A stretch of 8,833 bases of DNA, taken from positions 1 through 8,833 of the forward strand of contig JAFVYT010000187.1 of the NCBI GenBank assembly GCA_017508505.1, given 5' to 3'. The position numbers were made by a program, and so were the translations under genes. Positions 7,120-8,833 of the stretch are shown here, one piece after another; within the stretch, counting starts at the first letter, position 1, and each line of letters begins with the position of its first letter. This DNA comes from Clostridia bacterium (GTDB lineage: Bacteria > Bacillota_A > Clostridia > Oscillospirales > SIG627). Under the pieces are notes generated by a model, which did not search any database, was not told the origin of the DNA, and worked only from the letters and a program-made list of their open reading frames with translations.

Positions 7120-8833
7120 ATGGCAACTTTTTCTGAAAACAAATTAAACGAGGTTGCACTTCGAATTCGTGAAATGCGAGAGATCTCAGGGCTTTCACTT
7201 GAAGAGATGGCTCTCAGAACCGAAGTGACGCTTCAAGAGTATAAAGCCTATGAGAACGGTGAATTGGACTTCCCCTTTTCGTTCTTGCACAAGTGTTCTT
7301 TGGAGTTTGGAATCGGCATTACCGATTTGCTGGAAGGCAAAAGTGCCCTTCTTTCCTCTTACACCGTTACCCGAAAGGGGCAGGGGCAGGAGACTGCGAA
7401 GGAGGACGGCATCACCATTCAGAACCTTGCACCCAAGTTCCGCAACAAAATTGCCGAGCCCTACTGGGTGCGGTATGAATATGACCCCTCCCAGCAGAAT
7501 AAGCCCATCCACCTTGCCAAGCACAGCGGCCAGGAGTTTGACCTTGTGGTATCAGGAAAGCTCAAGGTTCAGATCGGCGATCACATTGAGATCCTCGAGG
7601 AAGGGGACAGCATCTATTATAACAGCTCCACCCCTCACGGCATGATTGCGGTAGACGGTAAGGACTGTCTGTTCTGCGCCGTTGTTCTCCCCGGTGAGAA
7701 TGAGAAGGAGGACGTGGTTCTGAAGAACCTTGTAAAGGCGAAGCGCTCTGAGGCTCTTATCTGCGAAAAGTTTGTGGAAACCACCGAGGATGAAAACGGC
7801 TGTCTGAAGGATATTTCCTTTAAGAACACCGATCGCTTTAACTTCGGCTTTGATATCGTGGATGAGATCGCGGAGAAGTATCCCGACAAACTTGCGATGC
7901 TTCACCTCGATAAGTACAAGAACGAAAGAAGATTCTCCTTCCTGGATATGAAGCAGCACTCCAATCAGTGTGCAAACTACTTTACCTCGCTTGGTATCAA
8001 GAGAGGGGACAAGGTCATGCTGGTGTTAAAACGCCACTATCAGTTCTGGTTTGCGATGGTTGCGCTTCATAAGATTGGCGCTGTTGCCATCCCCGCCACG
8101 AATCAATTGAAGGAACACGACTTTTTGTACCGTTACAACGCAGCGGGAGTTTCTGCCATCGTTTGTACCTCTGACGGAGACGTTGCCGACATTGCTGCGT
8201 CTGCCGCCGAACAATGTCCCTGTGTTAAGACCAAGATCATCGTCGGCGAGTCTAAGGAGGGGTGGCATAACTTCAACGAGGAATACAAGCTCTTCTCCAG
8301 AAAATTCGTTCGTCCCGAGGATGCTTCCGCAGGAGATGAAACTGCGTTGATGTTCTTCACCTCCGGTACCACCGGAAATCCCAAGATGGCCGCTCACAAG
8401 CACACTTATGCACTGGGCCATTTCGTAACGGCAAAGTATTGGCATTGCTGTGAGAGAGAAGGTCTGCATCTGACCATCTCCGACACGGGCTGGGGCAAGT
8501 CTCTCTGGGGCAAGCTCTACGGTCAGTGGCTTTGCGAGGGCGCTGTTTTCGTTTATGACTTTGATCGTTTTGATGAAAACGATATTCTTCCGATGTTTGC
8601 AAAGTATAACATCACGACCTTCTGCGCACCTCCCACGATGCTTCGTATGCTGATCCGGGGAGACCTTTCCAAGTATGATCTCAGCTCCATCCATCATATG
8701 ACTACGGCCGGCGAGGCACTCAATCCTGAAGTTCATAAGCTTTTTAAAGAGGCCACGGGTCTTGAGATTATGGAGGGCTTCGGTCAGACCGAGACTACTC
8801 TTGCAATTGCGAACTTTGCGGGGACTCATCCGA
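7120..8833 (+). CDS. XRE-cupin-acyl-CoA synthetase fusion (ACSM-like, AMP-forming), 3' end cut by the window
   Basis: The frame is open for 571 codons to the window edge without a stop. Residues about 9-72 form an XRE-type helix-turn-helix (IREMREISGLSLEEMA then YKAYENG). Residues about 128-190 form a cupin: KHSGQEFDLVVSG (134-146) resembles motif 1, and GDSIYY then TPHG (162-174) motif 2. From about 240 an adenylate-forming ligase begins, with the core ATP-binding TSGTTGNPK (414-422), then SDTGWGKSLWG, and GFGQTE (553-558). The SDTGW-type segment and the stretch up to GFGQTE closely resemble medium-chain acyl-CoA synthetases (ACSM family), which turn a carboxylate, ATP and CoA into acyl-CoA, AMP and pyrophosphate. 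About 230 C-terminal residues, including the catalytic lysine region, should lie beyond the window. The substrate is not readable. Ile T-box control suggests a branched short-chain acid; an aryl acid is the alternative. HTH-cupin and ligase are often separate genes, but here no stop or restart divides them. Confidence 0.9.
   Translation, partial: MATFSENKLNEVALRIREMREISGLSLEEMALRTEVTLQEYKAYENGELDFPFSFLHKCSLEFGIGITDLLEGKSALLSSYTVTRKGQGQETAKEDGITIQNLAPKFRNKIAEPYWVRYEYDPSQQNKPIHLAKHSGQEFDLVVSGKLKVQIGDHIEILEEGDSIYYNSSTPHGMIAVDGKDCLFCAVVLPGENEKEDVVLKNLVKAKRSEALICEKFVETTEDENGCLKDISFKNTDRFNFGFDIVDEIAEKYPDKLAMLHLDKYKNERRFSFLDMKQHSNQCANYFTSLGIKRGDKVMLVLKRHYQFWFAMVALHKIGAVAIPATNQLKEHDFLYRYNAAGVSAIVCTSDGDVADIAASAAEQCPCVKTKIIVGESKEGWHNFNEEYKLFSRKFVRPEDASAGDETALMFFTSGTTGNPKMAAHKHTYALGHFVTAKYWHCCEREGLHLTISDTGWGKSLWGKLYGQWLCEGAVFVYDFDRFDENDILPMFAKYNITTFCAPPTMLRMLIRGDLSKYDLSSIHHMTTAGEALNPEVHKLFKEATGLEIMEGFGQTETTLAIANFAGTHP

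Noticed and set aside
8026..8829. A 267-codon minus-strand frame opposite the acyl-CoA synthetase domain
   Set aside because: It is in register with the real plus-strand gene, which shows clear motifs (TSGTTGNPK, GFGQTE). The minus-strand protein looks random and rich in arginine, glycine and serine.
1..8833. CRISPR array, insertion sequence, tRNA/rRNA gene or phage remnant
   Set aside because: I saw no spaced direct repeats, terminal inverted repeats with a transposase, or RNA-gene motifs. Genes and the T-box region account for nearly all of the window.

Overview
The window reads as a chromosomal segment from a Clostridia-type Firmicute, probably an anaerobic gut or rumen lineage. This rests on a T-box leader with a consensus extended -10 promoter, strong Shine-Dalgarno sites, the single-chain PurL with a C-terminal glutaminase, and a formate-tetrahydrofolate ligase of the acetogen/clostridial length. 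Base composition looks moderate, near half G+C by eye. The genus cannot be set from the sequence alone.

Layout, all on the + strand. Positions 5-4970 hold the end of a de novo purine operon: purD (GAR synthetase), then purL (FGAM synthetase with a built-in glutaminase domain) after a 10-base gap. A third gene, fhs (formate-tetrahydrofolate ligase, 4985-6661), follows 14 bases later. It makes the 10-formyl-tetrahydrofolate that the purine pathway consumes. The unit closes with a strong intrinsic terminator just after fhs. The operon promoter and earlier pur genes lie outside the window.

Positions 6777-7111 are a regulatory region with no protein gene: a perfect inverted repeat touching a consensus sigma-A-type promoter, then a T-box riboswitch of about 265 bases with antiterminator and terminator, then a strong ribosome binding site. 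The best reading of the specifier is ATC (isoleucine), and the variable T-box base (T) agrees with a tRNA carrying A at position 73.

From 7120 to the right edge runs an open, truncated gene (571 codons seen) encoding a three-part protein: an N-terminal XRE-type helix-turn-helix, a cupin domain, and a medium-chain acyl-CoA synthetase (ACSM-like, AMP-forming) domain. T-box control normally marks amino-acid supply genes. A coherent but unproven reading is that the protein activates a branched short-chain acid such as 2-methylbutyrate to its CoA ester. A 2-oxoacid:ferredoxin oxidoreductase would then carboxylate the CoA ester reductively to give the isoleucine precursor. The control regime (promoter, possible operator, T-box, and a DNA-binding domain fused to the enzyme) is the most unusual content of the window.
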